Shown in pieces: positions 44,583 through 54,591 of a DNA stretch of 64,000 nucleotides. Both the position numbers and the translations under genes were made by a program. How positions within the stretch are numbered: position 1 is the stretch's first letter; the number at the start of each line of letters is the position of its first letter. The DNA comes from Sphaerochaetaceae bacterium (lineage in GTDB: Bacteria > Spirochaetota > Spirochaetia > Sphaerochaetales > Sphaerochaetaceae): the NCBI GenBank assembly GCA_028532765.1, contig JAQQAR010000076.1:1-64000 (forward strand), written 5' to 3'. The notes under the pieces were generated by a model. The model worked only from the letters and a program-made list of their open reading frames with translations. It did not search any database and was not told where the DNA came from.

Positions 44583-45431
44583 TTATCCTTTAACACCACC
44601 ACTGGTTAGTCCAGCAATAAAGTAACGTTGGAAGAAAATAAAAACGATGATTATAGGAAGTGTTGCTGCCAATGCTCCGATAATCAACAAGTCATAATTA
44701 TTTCCATATGGTGTGAGTAAGGTATTCAATCCGATAGGCAAGGTAAACTTCTCTCCTGAGCGGAGAACAATCAATGGCCAGAGGAAATTGTTCCAACTCT
44801 GCATCGACATAAAAATTGCCATTGCCGAGAAAGCCGGCGGCATAATTGGAATGACAATCCTGAAATATATGGAGTATTCATTCAATCCATCAACACGCCC
44901 AGCATCTATAAGATCCCGAGGTACTCCATCGATATATTGCCTGAAAAAGAATATGGCAAAAGGAGATACAATCATAGGAAGGAAGACACCCCAAAAGGTA
45001 TCTATCAAAGAAATAGTAATCATTAGCTTGTACAGTGGAAGAATGAGAATCTGTATTGGGACAAGCATGAGAAATATCACCAAGGTTGTTACTATCTTCC
45101 TTCCCTTGAAATGATAAAGAGAGAGGCCATAGGCAACAAAAGAGCTGAGGAATAGTGCAAGACATGTTTGTAACAACATCAATAGCAAGCTATTTCCGAA
45201 CCAAGTAAAATAAATACCATCCCTAATTGTGTAAAGCCCCATAAACGTAGCTATATTTAAATTGGTAGGAATTAGCGTCTTAAGTGTTATTCCATAACGC
45301 ATAAGATCCCGCCCTGGGCGAAAGGCTGCCAAAGTCAACGCATAAAGTGGTACTAGATAGATAAGAGCCAATACTGTTAAAACAAGGTATTTTACAAAGG
45401 ATCGTCTTGAGTGGTGGTAGATTCTAGCCAT
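44583..45431 (-). CDS. ABC transporter permease, AraQ/MalG type
   Basis: 282 residues, six predicted helices. The ATPase-docking loop reads DAGRVDGLNEYSIYFRIVIP, in which the usual first Glu is replaced by Asp. The C-terminus FIAGLTSGGVKG is the CUT1 signature. The start codon shares one base with the preceding stop (TAATG). It belongs to the arabino-oligosaccharide importer. Confidence 0.93.
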   Translation of the reverse strand: MARIYHHSRRSFVKYLVLTVLALIYLVPLYALTLAAFRPGRDLMRYGITLKTLIPTNLNIATFMGLYTIRDGIYFTWFGNSLLLMLLQTCLALFLSSFVAYGLSLYHFKGRKIVTTLVIFLMLVPIQILILPLYKLMITISLIDTFWGVFLPMIVSPFAIFFFRQYIDGVPRDLIDAGRVDGLNEYSIYFRIVIPIMPPAFSAMAIFMSMQSWNNFLWPLIVLRSGEKFTLPIGLNTLLTPYGNNYDLLIIGALAATLPIIIVFIFFQRYFIAGLTSGGVKG

Positions 45432-46330
45432 TATCGCCTCCCCTCAGATTCAAAGAAACCGAACAGCTTCAAGAATGAGATGCTCAAGGTAAATACAATA
45501 ATCAGCAAAACTATGCCGATGGCACTTGCCATACCCATCTCTCCCTCCTGAAATCCCTTATTATACAGGTGCCCTACAATGGTCAGTCCCACATTATTGG
45601 GAGAAGGTTTACCTGCCCAGAGGATGAAACTTTCCTCGAACATCGCAAAACCACCAAATATGGAAATGGTAGTCACAAAAATGGTCGTACTCTTCAGCAA
45701 AGGGATGGTAATCCTCCAAAGTTTTTGTGAGGGGGATGCTCCATCAATATCTGCAGCCTCATAGAGTTCATCAGGAATCGCCTGCAACCCTGAGAGGAAG
45801 TAGATGATATTCACACCTACCCAACGCCAGAGTGCAAGGATCAGCAGAAGAATCATCGCCTGGTGAGGACCTCCAAGCAGCCACTGCCTGGGTTCAGCTC
45901 CCACAGATAGAGCGAGTGTATTTATAAGACTTTTGTTACTGGAGGCAAATAAAAGGCGCATAATAGTACCAGCAACAACAATCGATACCAAACTTGGAAT
46001 GTATAATACTGAACGATACACAGTATTAATGGTTCTATTCCCACTGTTTAACCATACTGAAAGAAGTAAGGGAATAGGAATGAGTAGTGCTATTGTGTAT
46101 ACGGTATAGCGAAAACTATTTTTTAGGGCAACCTTGAATTCTGGATTATCAAGTTTACGATAGTTCTCAAGACCGATAAACTCGACTTGCCCAGGGTAAA
46201 CTTGTTGAAACCCCATAATAATCGTACTGATAATTGGATACAAATAGAAAATGAGGAAGGATGCAATAAAAGGCAGGATAAAGACATATGGTGCAACCTT
46301 GGCGGATCCCAGAGTTTGTTTCTTTGTCAT
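45431..46330 (-). CDS. ABC transporter permease, AraP/MalF type
   Basis: 299 residues, six predicted helices, docking loop EAADIDGASPSQKLWRITIP. AAGGAG lies 6 bases before ATG 46330; the open frame begins 7 codons earlier. Together with the AraQ-like subunit it forms the membrane channel. There is no ATPase gene nearby. Confidence 0.93.
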   Translation of the reverse strand: MTKKQTLGSAKVAPYVFILPFIASFLIFYLYPIISTIIMGFQQVYPGQVEFIGLENYRKLDNPEFKVALKNSFRYTVYTIALLIPIPLLLSVWLNSGNRTINTVYRSVLYIPSLVSIVVAGTIMRLLFASSNKSLINTLALSVGAEPRQWLLGGPHQAMILLLILALWRWVGVNIIYFLSGLQAIPDELYEAADIDGASPSQKLWRITIPLLKSTTIFVTTISIFGGFAMFEESFILWAGKPSPNNVGLTIVGHLYNKGFQEGEMGMASAIGIVLLIIVFTLSISFLKLFGFFESEGRR

Positions 46331-46360
46331 CCATGTCTCCTTGTAGAACAATACAACTGA

Positions 46361-46386
46361 GGATACGCCAAATTACTGACGTATCC
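46361..46386 (-). promoter_or_regulatory. Intercistronic stem-loop between binding-protein and permease genes
   Basis: GGATACG (46361-46367) and CGTATCC (46380-46386) are exact complements with a 12-base loop. It lies in the 70-base gap after the binding-protein gene, in the same place as the hairpin in the first ABC operon. Confidence 0.55.
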
Positions 46387-46400
46387 CCATGGTAAAAGAT

Positions 46401-47690
46401 TTAACGAGCGAGATCCGCTGCTTCTTTCAAAGCCTCAGCAGGACTCTTTGTCTGCTGCTGCAAAGCTTGAATCATAACGGTTGATTTCAATCTATCAATA
46501 ACAGCAGGAAGTTTCTCCTTGATATTGACGCTATTGATTTCATCCTTAATATCCAGCAACATGCCGAAGATATCATCGTTCTGGTAGTATTCGGTGAACT
46601 TATTAGCTGCGTTCATCCGTGGATTGTCCCAGACATCCCAACGTGGAGGATCAAAACCGAGGTCTTCCCAGATTCTCAAGTTACCTTCCTCAGATCCCTT
46701 TGCGAACATCAAGAAATCCTTGGTTAGCTCCAAATCTCGTGCCTGGTTGGTTACAGATGTACCGGTACCACCCATTCCAGCTGAACGTGCACCATCAGCA
46801 GTCCATCTTGGCATCGGCAGAATCAAGATCTTTCCAGCCAAGTCCGGCATGTAGTCCGTGAATCTGTTCATGTACCACATCGGCATCCAAATGGACGCAG
46901 CACCGCCATCATTCATGAATCCATAATACTCTTCAGCGTGATGGAATCCACCAGGGGTAGCTACAGCTGCCCCACTATTCAACAGATCTTTGAGGTATTG
47001 AAGTGTTTTAACGTTGGTAGCGTTGTCAAGAATAACATTACCGTCAGCATCAAGTAAATCAGAACCTTGTTGAGCAATTAATGGCCAGAATGACCAATGT
47101 TCTGTTACCTCGATGGTGGTCATAGGCTTACCGGTCTTTTGTTTTACAATCTTTGCTGCCTTCATGTAGTCATCCCAAGTCTCAATTGCATAAGGATCAA
47201 CACCTGCGGCATTAAGAATTTCCATATTGTAATAAATTACCGAAGCACCAACATGGAATGGAAGTCCATAATTCTTGCCATCCTTACTATAGATGTCTAG
47301 GCGTGCGGTGACAAAATTGTCGCGTACTGGGTCAATGACATCATTAAGTGGTGCAAGCTGAATGTTTCCCTTGAGGAAATTGGGATACTTTGCAATCTCA
47401 ATATCGACGAGGTCAGGCGCACCTGTGCCTGCCTGCAAGGATACCAGCAACTTGGTATGCATATCCTCATAGGGAAGGACTTCTCCCTTGAAGTCTATCT
47501 TCCTGTCTGGGTTCTGCTCATTCCAAAGTTCAGCCATGTCAACATAGAATTGCATATGAAGGTCTTGGAATGTCCAGAATGTGATTTCTGTACCTTCTGC
47601 TGAGGATGCGCTTGCTTCCTTTTCTCCAGCTGCAAATACCATACTGACCATACATGTGATCAATACCAAGAACAACAAAATCCGTTTCAT
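46401..47690 (-). CDS. ABC transporter substrate-binding protein, AraN-like
   Basis: 429 residues. A signal peptide ends near residue 21 (MVFAAGEKEA); no lipobox Cys. TEITFWTFQDLHMQFYVDMAELW and LPFHVGASVIYYNMEIL are family-1 solute-binding patterns. The gene starts the operon with the permeases and GH51 enzyme, so arabino-oligosaccharides are the best guess for its cargo. GGAGA lies 5-6 bases before ATG 47690, inside a longer frame. Confidence 0.9.
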   Translation of the reverse strand: MKRILLFLVLITCMVSMVFAAGEKEASASSAEGTEITFWTFQDLHMQFYVDMAELWNEQNPDRKIDFKGEVLPYEDMHTKLLVSLQAGTGAPDLVDIEIAKYPNFLKGNIQLAPLNDVIDPVRDNFVTARLDIYSKDGKNYGLPFHVGASVIYYNMEILNAAGVDPYAIETWDDYMKAAKIVKQKTGKPMTTIEVTEHWSFWPLIAQQGSDLLDADGNVILDNATNVKTLQYLKDLLNSGAAVATPGGFHHAEEYYGFMNDGGAASIWMPMWYMNRFTDYMPDLAGKILILPMPRWTADGARSAGMGGTGTSVTNQARDLELTKDFLMFAKGSEEGNLRIWEDLGFDPPRWDVWDNPRMNAANKFTEYYQNDDIFGMLLDIKDEINSVNIKEKLPAVIDRLKSTVMIQALQQQTKSPAEALKEAADLAR

Positions 47691-47706
47691 AACACTCTCC
47701 TTTTTT

Positions 47707-47723
47707 GAACAATATTCCTGTTC
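47707..47723. repeat. Inverted repeat GAACA-7-TGTTC before the binding-protein gene
   Basis: Five-base exact arms around a 7-base centre, between the promoter and the start codon. A regulator operator is possible. Confidence 0.35.
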
Positions 47724-47775
47724 ATTACGTGCTAATTGAAATAAACATTCCAATAATCTTGGTTCTTATGGTCTC

Positions 47776-47803
47776 AGTATAGTACAGATATAGTAGTTGT
47801 CAA
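47776..47803 (-). promoter_or_regulatory. Promoter of the arabinoside operon
   Basis: Perfect TTGACA (47798-47803) and TATACT (47776-47781) on the minus strand, 16-base spacer. A 14-base palindrome (TTATAAATTTATAA, 47813-47826) lies just upstream and could be an operator or an UP-like element. Confidence 0.7.
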
Positions 47804-47826
47804 GCGTAGTACTTATAAATTTATAA

Positions 47827-47968
47827 ATACATTAATTAGTAATATTTACATATAATATTTGCATTATTTAACATTATTAGTATGCTTATTGTGAGAAATA
47901 TGATTCAGTATATAGGAATTATATCTACAATAACTTGCTCTTAATTCCAAATATAATGGACTTATGTA
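47827..47968. other. AT-rich intergenic spacer
   Basis: No gene is supported between the arabinoside operon promoter region and the terminator of the V-ATPase operon. It is strongly AT-rich and has no conserved structure that I can see. Confidence 0.5.
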
Positions 47969-47974
47969 CCAAAG

Positions 47975-48000
47975 AAAAAACAGACACCCCAAAGGGTGTC
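47975..48000 (-). terminator. Intrinsic terminator of the V-ATPase operon
   Basis: On the minus strand GACACCC (47994-48000) pairs with GGGTGTC (47983-47989) around a short loop and is followed by G and a T6 run (plus-strand A6 at 47975-47980). It lies 34 bases after the ntpK stop. Confidence 0.85.
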
Positions 48001-48034
48001 CATCTCTATTGTGAACCGTTGTTCGGTAATCTGC

Positions 48035-48472
48035 TTATTGCAAGGCAAGCAAACTGAAGACCAAGGTAAAGAGAGCAACTGTCTCAACAATACCGATAAC
48101 GATAAAGTAGTTTGCAGTACCCTTTCCAGTCTCAGCAAGTGCATCACAAGCGCAGGCTGCAGTCTTTCCCTGCATCCATGCAGAGAGTCCGATAGCTGCA
48201 CCACCGAACACACCAACGCCCAATGCCAAGGTTGATGAGGCCCCTGCAGCAATGGCTGCGGCAATGAAGTTCATCAAGAGGAACCCGTAAATGGTCTGGG
48301 TAAGCGGAGCACCGGCAAATGCAACCATAATGAACGGAGCAGGTTTACCGTTCGCGTAGCACTTCTTCCAACCACCAACTGCTGCCTGGGCAGCAGCGCC
48401 AGCGCCAAGACCCGACCCAAGAGCCGAGAGAGCCAATGCACATGCCAATCCAATAAATTCCAAGTTTCCCAT
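48035..48472 (-). CDS. ntpK: V-type ATPase subunit K (rotor ring)
   Basis: 145 residues, four helices in two hairpins, as expected for the 16-kDa proteolipid. The ion-binding Glu130 lies in GIVETVALF. The first hairpin has A55-P-L-T58-Q59, and Q101 lies in QGK; these line up with L61, T64, Q65, Q110 and E139 of Enterococcus hirae NtpK, which bind Na+. AAGGAG lies 6 bases before ATG 48472. It is the last gene of the operon. Confidence 0.94.
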   Translation of the reverse strand: MGNLEFIGLACALALSALGSGLGAGAAAQAAVGGWKKCYANGKPAPFIMVAFAGAPLTQTIYGFLLMNFIAAAIAAGASSTLALGVGVFGGAAIGLSAWMQGKTAACACDALAETGKGTANYFIVIGIVETVALFTLVFSLLALQ

Positions 48473-48503
48473 GTGTTTCTCCTTAGTTGTTACCAAACAA
48501 CGA

Positions 48504-50342
48504 TCAGTTTTCTTCTACCGTTTGGGTAAACGGTTCATATGCGATCCCAGTCCACTCCATGCCGAGCTGACCAGAGAACTCCAATAGATTCAAGCGCACA
48601 CCGTGCACCACTACACTAAGCAGCCCCATTACAATGTTCAGGGAGTGCCCGATTACCAGAATCAAGATTCCAGCAACAAGTGCAAACCCACTAAGCATTC
48701 CACCTGCCATACTGTTGAAACTCTGTGCAATGGCAACAGAAGCCATTCCAACAGCGAACAAACGGATATAACTCATGATATTTGAAAATGCGCTGATGGT
48801 ATTGAGGAAGGTGGTGAAAAAACCACCCAACCCACTGGCAAGTCCCTTTCCAAACTTGATGCCGGGACCTTGTGATCCGAAAACCACGACAAGGAGGAAT
48901 CCCAATCCAACCACTCCAGCTACATACATGAGATTGGCTGTCTCTCCAATAACCAGTTGCAATACCACAAAATAGAGGGCAAGGATGTCCATCAACCACC
49001 CAATATCAGCAACAAAGCTCAAGTCCTTCTTGGGAATCTTATGGATTACATTGAGAATGCAAGCCAAGCTGAGTTGAACCGTTCCAATGATGAAACAGAA
49101 CTTCATGACCGTATTCTGAGCTGTACTGGCAGTCAAACCAAAAAGTTCAGGATAGTTGGAAATGGAAGGAATAACCAAGGTCTGGAGGAATGGTACTGCC
49201 AGCAGGATCTCCTTCGATCCGAACCAGGTACCAGTCAATGATCCCCACACAATTGTTGCTATACTCAGTACATAGAGCAACATAACCATGGTATTGGCTT
49301 TCTTGGCTTTTGCATGTAAAAGAACAGCAGTCGCCATGAAGATAATACCATAACCTGCATCTCCGATGATCATCGCAAAGAACAGGGTGAAGAACAACAG
49401 GAACCAGGTACTGACATCATTTTCACGATAACCAGGAACGGTTCCCAGAATATCAAACACGGGCTTGATAATTCCCACTCCCTTAGGGTATTTGATCAAA
49501 GTTGGCGGAGTGTCCTCTTCCGTGACATCATCCAATTGGTATGCCCAACCCTTCTGCTTGGCAAGGGATATAAAGTCATCTGCCTTGGTTTCTGGAAGAT
49601 AGCCCGAAAGCCAGACCAGGTCATCTCCCCCTTCAAGCTGTTCCCCAACCTCCTCAAAGCGCATTGCCATCTCCAGCTTCTTCAATTGGAATGAAAAAGC
49701 ATCAAGATAATTACCTGCCTCCTTGAGAGCTTTGACTACATCCTTCAGGCGGCTCTCATCTGAAGCTTTCCTGTTCTGTAGAAAGCCAAGACCATGTTCA
49801 CTCAGGGTAAAGGGTTTGGCTGGAACGGATGAGTCGAGTGCTTCCCCTACAGTTGCAATGGCCATCTGTCCAGCAACAGGAGAAAGCTCAATATATTGGA
49901 TTGAGGAATCCAGGTTCTTCAGGTCCTTCTTGGAAAGGGTATAGAAAAACAACTTGATCCCCTCATGGGATAATTGCCTCACTTCCTCTGGGTCGAAATC
50001 ACCCCACTCCTTAAGCTCCTCTATCTGAGCCGAGTCAGCCTTGATTTCCTCTAATAGGTCATCTCTTGTCTCCAAGAGTCCTTGATAGCGTTCAAGAAGT
50101 TCATAAAACACTTCATCAGAGACTTCACTCTGGGCAGGCATATGCTTTTTGTCTTGAAGATCAAGAATGACATTCCGTAAGTTGTATATTTGGTCATAAC
50201 GCTTTTGGAGCTGTTCAATCTTTTGACTCTGGACCTGTTCACTGGTTATATGGAGCAGACCACCTTTTCTGAGATCCCTGAGCATGGTACGGCCATTATG
50301 TGCCTGAACGACGATGTAGGCCTTTTTCATTGGTACAATCAT
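48504..50342 (-). CDS. ntpI: V-type ATPase subunit I (a-type, stator)
   Basis: 612 residues. Residues 1-320 are a soluble coiled-coil arm; the C-terminal half has seven or eight transmembrane helices (TWFLLFFTLFFAMIIGDAGYG, SYIRLFAVGMASVAIAQSF). The essential Arg of the half-channel is in YIRLFAVG. It forms the ion path together with the K ring. It follows subunit D by 1 base; AGGGGG is upstream of the ATG. Confidence 0.95.
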   Translation of the reverse strand: MIVPMKKAYIVVQAHNGRTMLRDLRKGGLLHITSEQVQSQKIEQLQKRYDQIYNLRNVILDLQDKKHMPAQSEVSDEVFYELLERYQGLLETRDDLLEEIKADSAQIEELKEWGDFDPEEVRQLSHEGIKLFFYTLSKKDLKNLDSSIQYIELSPVAGQMAIATVGEALDSSVPAKPFTLSEHGLGFLQNRKASDESRLKDVVKALKEAGNYLDAFSFQLKKLEMAMRFEEVGEQLEGGDDLVWLSGYLPETKADDFISLAKQKGWAYQLDDVTEEDTPPTLIKYPKGVGIIKPVFDILGTVPGYRENDVSTWFLLFFTLFFAMIIGDAGYGIIFMATAVLLHAKAKKANTMVMLLYVLSIATIVWGSLTGTWFGSKEILLAVPFLQTLVIPSISNYPELFGLTASTAQNTVMKFCFIIGTVQLSLACILNVIHKIPKKDLSFVADIGWLMDILALYFVVLQLVIGETANLMYVAGVVGLGFLLVVVFGSQGPGIKFGKGLASGLGGFFTTFLNTISAFSNIMSYIRLFAVGMASVAIAQSFNSMAGGMLSGFALVAGILILVIGHSLNIVMGLLSVVVHGVRLNLLEFSGQLGMEWTGIAYEPFTQTVEEN

Positions 50343-50343
50343 C

Positions 50344-50955
50344 TCATGCCCCCTGCATCAGCTTTTTCTTGGCGATCTTACCACGGACGACAGCAGCAGT
50401 CTGCTGGTCACCCAAGTAAATGGCAATACGACGGATATTATCCTTTGCCTCAGGTATCTTCACCTTCTCGAAAAGGTTCACCCGTTGACTGGTGGTTCTC
50501 AACTCTTTTTCAAGGAGTCTCACCTGTTGTTCCAGTGTTGCGATCAAGGCATCATAACGAGCCAAGTCACGAAGGCTCTCCAGTCCCTTGTCCACCCAAA
50601 GAGGATAGTCAGCAAGATCATAGGAGATAGGAACAAAGGTCAGTTCCTTGAATACTGGAATGGTTACACCGGCAATATTGCCTTTTGCTTTAACCACCTT
50701 GTCTATCTTGATGAGCTTTTCAACCTTCAGTTCAGAAGCGAATGCGGTATTTTCATGATACACAGCAATCCACGTCTGCATGTCCTGAACGAGCGCCTCC
50801 TGCTTTTTCTTCAGTGAAGCCACCTCAGCAGAAATTTGCCTGATAACCATTTGCAACTGTTGTTTTTTCAGTTGCAGGGTCGGCAGATAACGCTGGTATT
50901 GCTTCAATCTGTCCTTCTGGAGTTTCTGTTCGTTCTTGGTCAGTTTGACGGCCAT
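50344..50955 (-). CDS. ntpD: V-type ATPase subunit D (central stalk)
   Basis: 203 residues, two long helices that form the rotating shaft. The N-terminal VKLTKNEQKLQKDRLKQYQR and the C-terminal RRTSQRVNLFEK region match the family. It lies 9 bases downstream of ntpB; AAGGAG is 5 bases before the ATG. Confidence 0.93.
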   Translation of the reverse strand: MAVKLTKNEQKLQKDRLKQYQRYLPTLQLKKQQLQMVIRQISAEVASLKKKQEALVQDMQTWIAVYHENTAFASELKVEKLIKIDKVVKAKGNIAGVTIPVFKELTFVPISYDLADYPLWVDKGLESLRDLARYDALIATLEQQVRLLEKELRTTSQRVNLFEKVKIPEAKDNIRRIAIYLGDQQTAAVVRGKIAKKKLMQGA

Positions 50956-50964
50956 CTCGACTCC

Positions 50965-52269
50965 TTAGTCATTCATCTTCTTGGGCCAGCGACTCAGGAT
51001 CAAATCACTCTTCAATCCTGTTTCATTTGGCTCGAAACAGTCACTGAGAATCTCCCATCCCAAGTCCAGCGCTCCCTCAAGGGGGATATTCACACTCAAA
51101 TCCATCAATTTGCTTTCAAACAATCGACCATATTTGAGCAATTTCTCATCCCAATCGGTCATATTGAAGCCCATCGATTTCTTTTCCAGTGACTCCTTGT
51201 ATGATGCATACAGTTTGATCATACCATCCATCAAAGCACGATGGTCATCCCTGGTATCCTTGTTGACCTGTTGCTTGAGTCTACTCAACGACCCAAATGG
51301 CTCAATCCTTCCACCCTTCAGATAGTACTGACCTTCGGTGATATACCCGGTATTATCAGGAACCGGATGGGTAACATCATCACCAGGCATGGTAGTTACC
51401 GCAAGAATGGTTACAGAGCCTGCCCCCTCAAAGTCAACAGCCTTCTCATATCGGGAAGCAAGGGAACTGTAAAGATCCCCAGGATATCCTCGGTTTGAAG
51501 GCACCTGGTCCATGGTAATGGCCATCTCTTTCATGGAGTCAGCAAAGTTGGTCATATCAGTTAGCAGTACAAGTACCTTCTTGCCATCCTGTGCAAAACG
51601 CTCAGCAACAGCAAGGGCCATATCAGGGACCAACATACATTCAACGGTTGGGTCACTTGCAGTATGGATGAACATAATCGTTCGACTCATTGCACCACTA
51701 CTCTCAAGGGTATCCTTGAAGAAGAGATAGTCATCATACTTGAGACCCATACCTCCAAGTACGATCAGGTCAACTTCTGCCTGCATGGCAATTCTCGCAA
51801 GCAGTGGGTTGTAAGGCTCACCACTGACACTGAAAATGGGAAGTTTCTGACTCTCAACCAAGGTATTGAATACATCAATCATCGGGATACCCGTTCTGAT
51901 CATGTTACGAGGAATGATACGCTTTGCAGGATTTACCGCAGGACCACCGATATCAATCATATTGTCTGACAGTGAAGGCCCATTGTCACGGGGATTGCCG
52001 GTACCATCAAATACACGACCGAGAAGGTTCTCTGTATACGAGACACGCATCGGAACGCCAAGGAATCGCACCTGATCACCGGTGGATATGCCCTGTGCTC
52101 CGCTGAATACCTGCAAAGAGACCAGATCATCATCAAGCTTGATGACACTCGCATAGCTCTGCTCACCTTCAGAGGTGACAATGGCAAGCTCACTGTTGCT
52201 TACCCCGGCGGCACGCACGGTGATGACGTTTCCTACAATGGATTCAATTTTTGAATAGACTTTCTGCAT
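50965..52269 (-). CDS. ntpB: V-type ATPase subunit B (regulatory)
   Basis: 434 residues. The non-catalytic ATPase fold has the degenerate loop and conserved [16 protein letters not shown] and [16 protein letters not shown] blocks. It alternates with A subunits in the hexamer. ATG 52269 has AAGGGG 6 bases before it; a TTG two codons upstream is less likely. Confidence 0.96.
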   Translation of the reverse strand: MQKVYSKIESIVGNVITVRAAGVSNSELAIVTSEGEQSYASVIKLDDDLVSLQVFSGAQGISTGDQVRFLGVPMRVSYTENLLGRVFDGTGNPRDNGPSLSDNMIDIGGPAVNPAKRIIPRNMIRTGIPMIDVFNTLVESQKLPIFSVSGEPYNPLLARIAMQAEVDLIVLGGMGLKYDDYLFFKDTLESSGAMSRTIMFIHTASDPTVECMLVPDMALAVAERFAQDGKKVLVLLTDMTNFADSMKEMAITMDQVPSNRGYPGDLYSSLASRYEKAVDFEGAGSVTILAVTTMPGDDVTHPVPDNTGYITEGQYYLKGGRIEPFGSLSRLKQQVNKDTRDDHRALMDGMIKLYASYKESLEKKSMGFNMTDWDEKLLKYGRLFESKLMDLSVNIPLEGALDLGWEILSDCFEPNETGLKSDLILSRWPKKMND

Positions 52270-52279
52270 CTGCAACCCC

Positions 52280-54037
52280 TTAGATCAACTGCTCAGCGTC
52301 AGGATCAACACTACGTTGTTTCCCCTGGTACAGGGCAAGAATCTCCCCTTCTATCTGTGTGAAGCGCTCGCTCTTCGTTTCAACATTGTTCCAGTCAAGG
52401 AACTTCTGCCTAAGCGTGTTAAAGAAGGAACGCACATGTTTCTTATCTTCTAGATCAAACTCAGTCGCAAGTACCTTGAACAGTACCTCAAAGGTATGTT
52501 TCTGTCTTTCCGGTGGGACCGAAGCATCAACTGGGTCAAAGGAGTTCTGCTGTAGGTAAAAAGCATCAATCAACTCACTCTTCTGGTAGGTGATATAGTC
52601 TGAAACCGAGGTTCCCTCTTCACCGACAACCTTCATCATCTGATTGACCTCATTACCCCTTCTCAGGATATTGCGTGCATACTCGACCTTTGCCTGTTTG
52701 ATGATACCCTCATATTTCGACCAGGAAGTGAGCGGATCGATTGCAGGATATTTACGTGCATCACTGCGTTCCCTACTCAATCCGTGGAAAGCTCCAACAA
52801 CCTTGAGTGTAGCCTGTGTTACCGGCTCCTCAAAGTTACCACCAGCAGGACTGACAGTTCCTCCGATGGTTACCGAACCAATACGACCATCACGCAGACG
52901 AACCTTTCCAGCTCTCTCATAGAACTCTGCAATACGGCTCTCAAGATAGGCTGGGAATGCCTCTTCACCAGGAATCTCTTCAAGACGACCACTCATCTCA
53001 CGCATTGCCTGTGCCCAACGGCTGGTGGAGTCAGCCAAGAGCAGGACACTGAGTCCCATTTGCCTGTAGTACTCAGCAAGTGTCACAGCGGTGTATACAG
53101 AAGCCTCACGGCTTGCTACCGGCATGGAAGAGGTATTACAGATGATGATGGTACGTTCCATCAATGAACGACCGGTCTTCGGGTCAACAAGCTCAGGGAA
53201 CTCCTTGAGAACCTCAACTACCTCACCGGCTCTCTCACCACATGCAGCAATAATTACGATATCCACATCTGCATTACGGCTGGTCATATGCTGGAGAACA
53301 GTCTTTCCTGCACCAAACGGGCCAGGGGTACAGTAGGTACCACCCTTGGCAACAGGGAGGAAGGTATCGATGATCCTGATTTTGGTCACCAAGGTCTCAT
53401 CGGGGCGTAGACGCTCCTCATAGAGTTTGATGGCTTTCTTGACTGGCCAGGTGAAGATCATGGAAAGGTCTTTCTTGTTACCTTTTGCATCCTCTACGGT
53501 ACAAATGGTATCACGAACGCCATAGCTACCCTTTTCCTTGATGCTTACAACCTTCCAATCTGTATCTGCTAGATTAAATGGAATCATGATCTGGTGGGTG
53601 AACAGACCTTCTGGGACAGTACCGAATGTATCGCCGGGGCGGAGCTTGTCTCCCACCTTTGCTACAGGGGTAAACTCCCAATCATTGTTGGGGATTGCAT
53701 CAAGGTACACACCACGTTGGAGAAAGAACCCACACTGTTTTGCGAGTTCAGGAAGGGGGTTCTGCAAACCATCATAGATCTGCTGCAAGAGCCCGGGCCC
53801 CAAGGCAACACTCAACATCTCGCCGGAGAACTCTACTGTATCCCCAACGCGGATTCCACCAGTCATTTCGAAGACCTGCAGGGAAGCCGTATTCCCATTG
53901 ATACGGATTACCTCACCCTTGAGGCGATCATCACCAACATGGATATATCCGACTTCATTCTTTGCAATAGCACTGTCGAACTCGACTGTTACCATATTCC
54001 CGTTGACGCCTAAGACACGCCCACTTGTATTTGCCAT
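52280..54037 (-). CDS. ntpA: V-type ATPase subunit A (catalytic)
   Basis: 585 residues. Walker A is [12 protein letters not shown], and the catalytic acid region ACGERAGEV, the [27 protein letters not shown]-type block (in parts) and the non-homologous insert are all in place. AGGAG-like GTGGAG lies 6 bases before ATG 54037. It catalyses ATP hydrolysis or synthesis. It follows the DUF2764 gene by 11 bases. Confidence 0.97.
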   Translation of the reverse strand: MANTSGRVLGVNGNMVTVEFDSAIAKNEVGYIHVGDDRLKGEVIRINGNTASLQVFEMTGGIRVGDTVEFSGEMLSVALGPGLLQQIYDGLQNPLPELAKQCGFFLQRGVYLDAIPNNDWEFTPVAKVGDKLRPGDTFGTVPEGLFTHQIMIPFNLADTDWKVVSIKEKGSYGVRDTICTVEDAKGNKKDLSMIFTWPVKKAIKLYEERLRPDETLVTKIRIIDTFLPVAKGGTYCTPGPFGAGKTVLQHMTSRNADVDIVIIAACGERAGEVVEVLKEFPELVDPKTGRSLMERTIIICNTSSMPVASREASVYTAVTLAEYYRQMGLSVLLLADSTSRWAQAMREMSGRLEEIPGEEAFPAYLESRIAEFYERAGKVRLRDGRIGSVTIGGTVSPAGGNFEEPVTQATLKVVGAFHGLSRERSDARKYPAIDPLTSWSKYEGIIKQAKVEYARNILRRGNEVNQMMKVVGEEGTSVSDYITYQKSELIDAFYLQQNSFDPVDASVPPERQKHTFEVLFKVLATEFDLEDKKHVRSFFNTLRQKFLDWNNVETKSERFTQIEGEILALYQGKQRSVDPDAEQLI

Positions 54038-54048
54038 ATCCAACTCCA

Positions 54049-54582
54049 CTAATTGTTCTCAATCTCAGTCTGAATATTGGAAAAGAGACGCTTGAACTCA
54101 GCGTTTCCTTCCTCTCGGGTAAAAAGACTTTTTCTTTGCAACATTTTCAGTTTCAACGCATACGAAAGAAGCCCTTCAATATCAAATGTATGAAGAGCAC
54201 TCAAATCATCCAGATAGTTCCAATGCAGCCTTATCAGCAACATTTCAGCCTGTAGTACGTCATCACTGGAAAGAGCCTGACGCACAGTATCACTGATTTT
54301 GGCTTCTTTATCCCCATCATTTCGGTAGGAAGGATCAGAGAGAGAAAGTTTCCTACTTCTTGCCTCAGTCAACTCCTTCTTTACCATGCCAGCAAAATGT
54401 TGGTACTGGAAAAGAAAATGATGTGAGGATGCAACACCACTTACCGCCTGCTCCAAAAGTAGGTAGTGAGCCTTGCTTACCTGCTCTTTGCAGAGCGACA
54501 GAAAGGTATCAGTTGTGAAGGGAAGCACTCCGTCATACCGTAAGGAAGGTAACGTTGCTACCAAATAATAGTAGGAAGCCAC
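54049..54582 (-). CDS. V-ATPase operon protein, DUF2764
   Basis: 177 residues, largely helical, no signal or membrane segment. ASYYYLVATLPSLRYDGVLPF is the DUF2764 N-terminus, a family found, to my knowledge, only in V-ATPase operons of Bacteroidetes, spirochaetes and relatives, always between E and A. GTG start at 54582, with AAGGAG 5 bases before it. Because no subunit C gene (central-stalk cap) is present, this protein may take that place; that is inference. Confidence 0.85.
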   Translation of the reverse strand: MASYYYLVATLPSLRYDGVLPFTTDTFLSLCKEQVSKAHYLLLEQAVSGVASSHHFLFQYQHFAGMVKKELTEARSRKLSLSDPSYRNDGDKEAKISDTVRQALSSDDVLQAEMLLIRLHWNYLDDLSALHTFDIEGLLSYALKLKMLQRKSLFTREEGNAEFKRLFSNIQTEIENN

Positions 54583-54591
54583 GACAACTCC

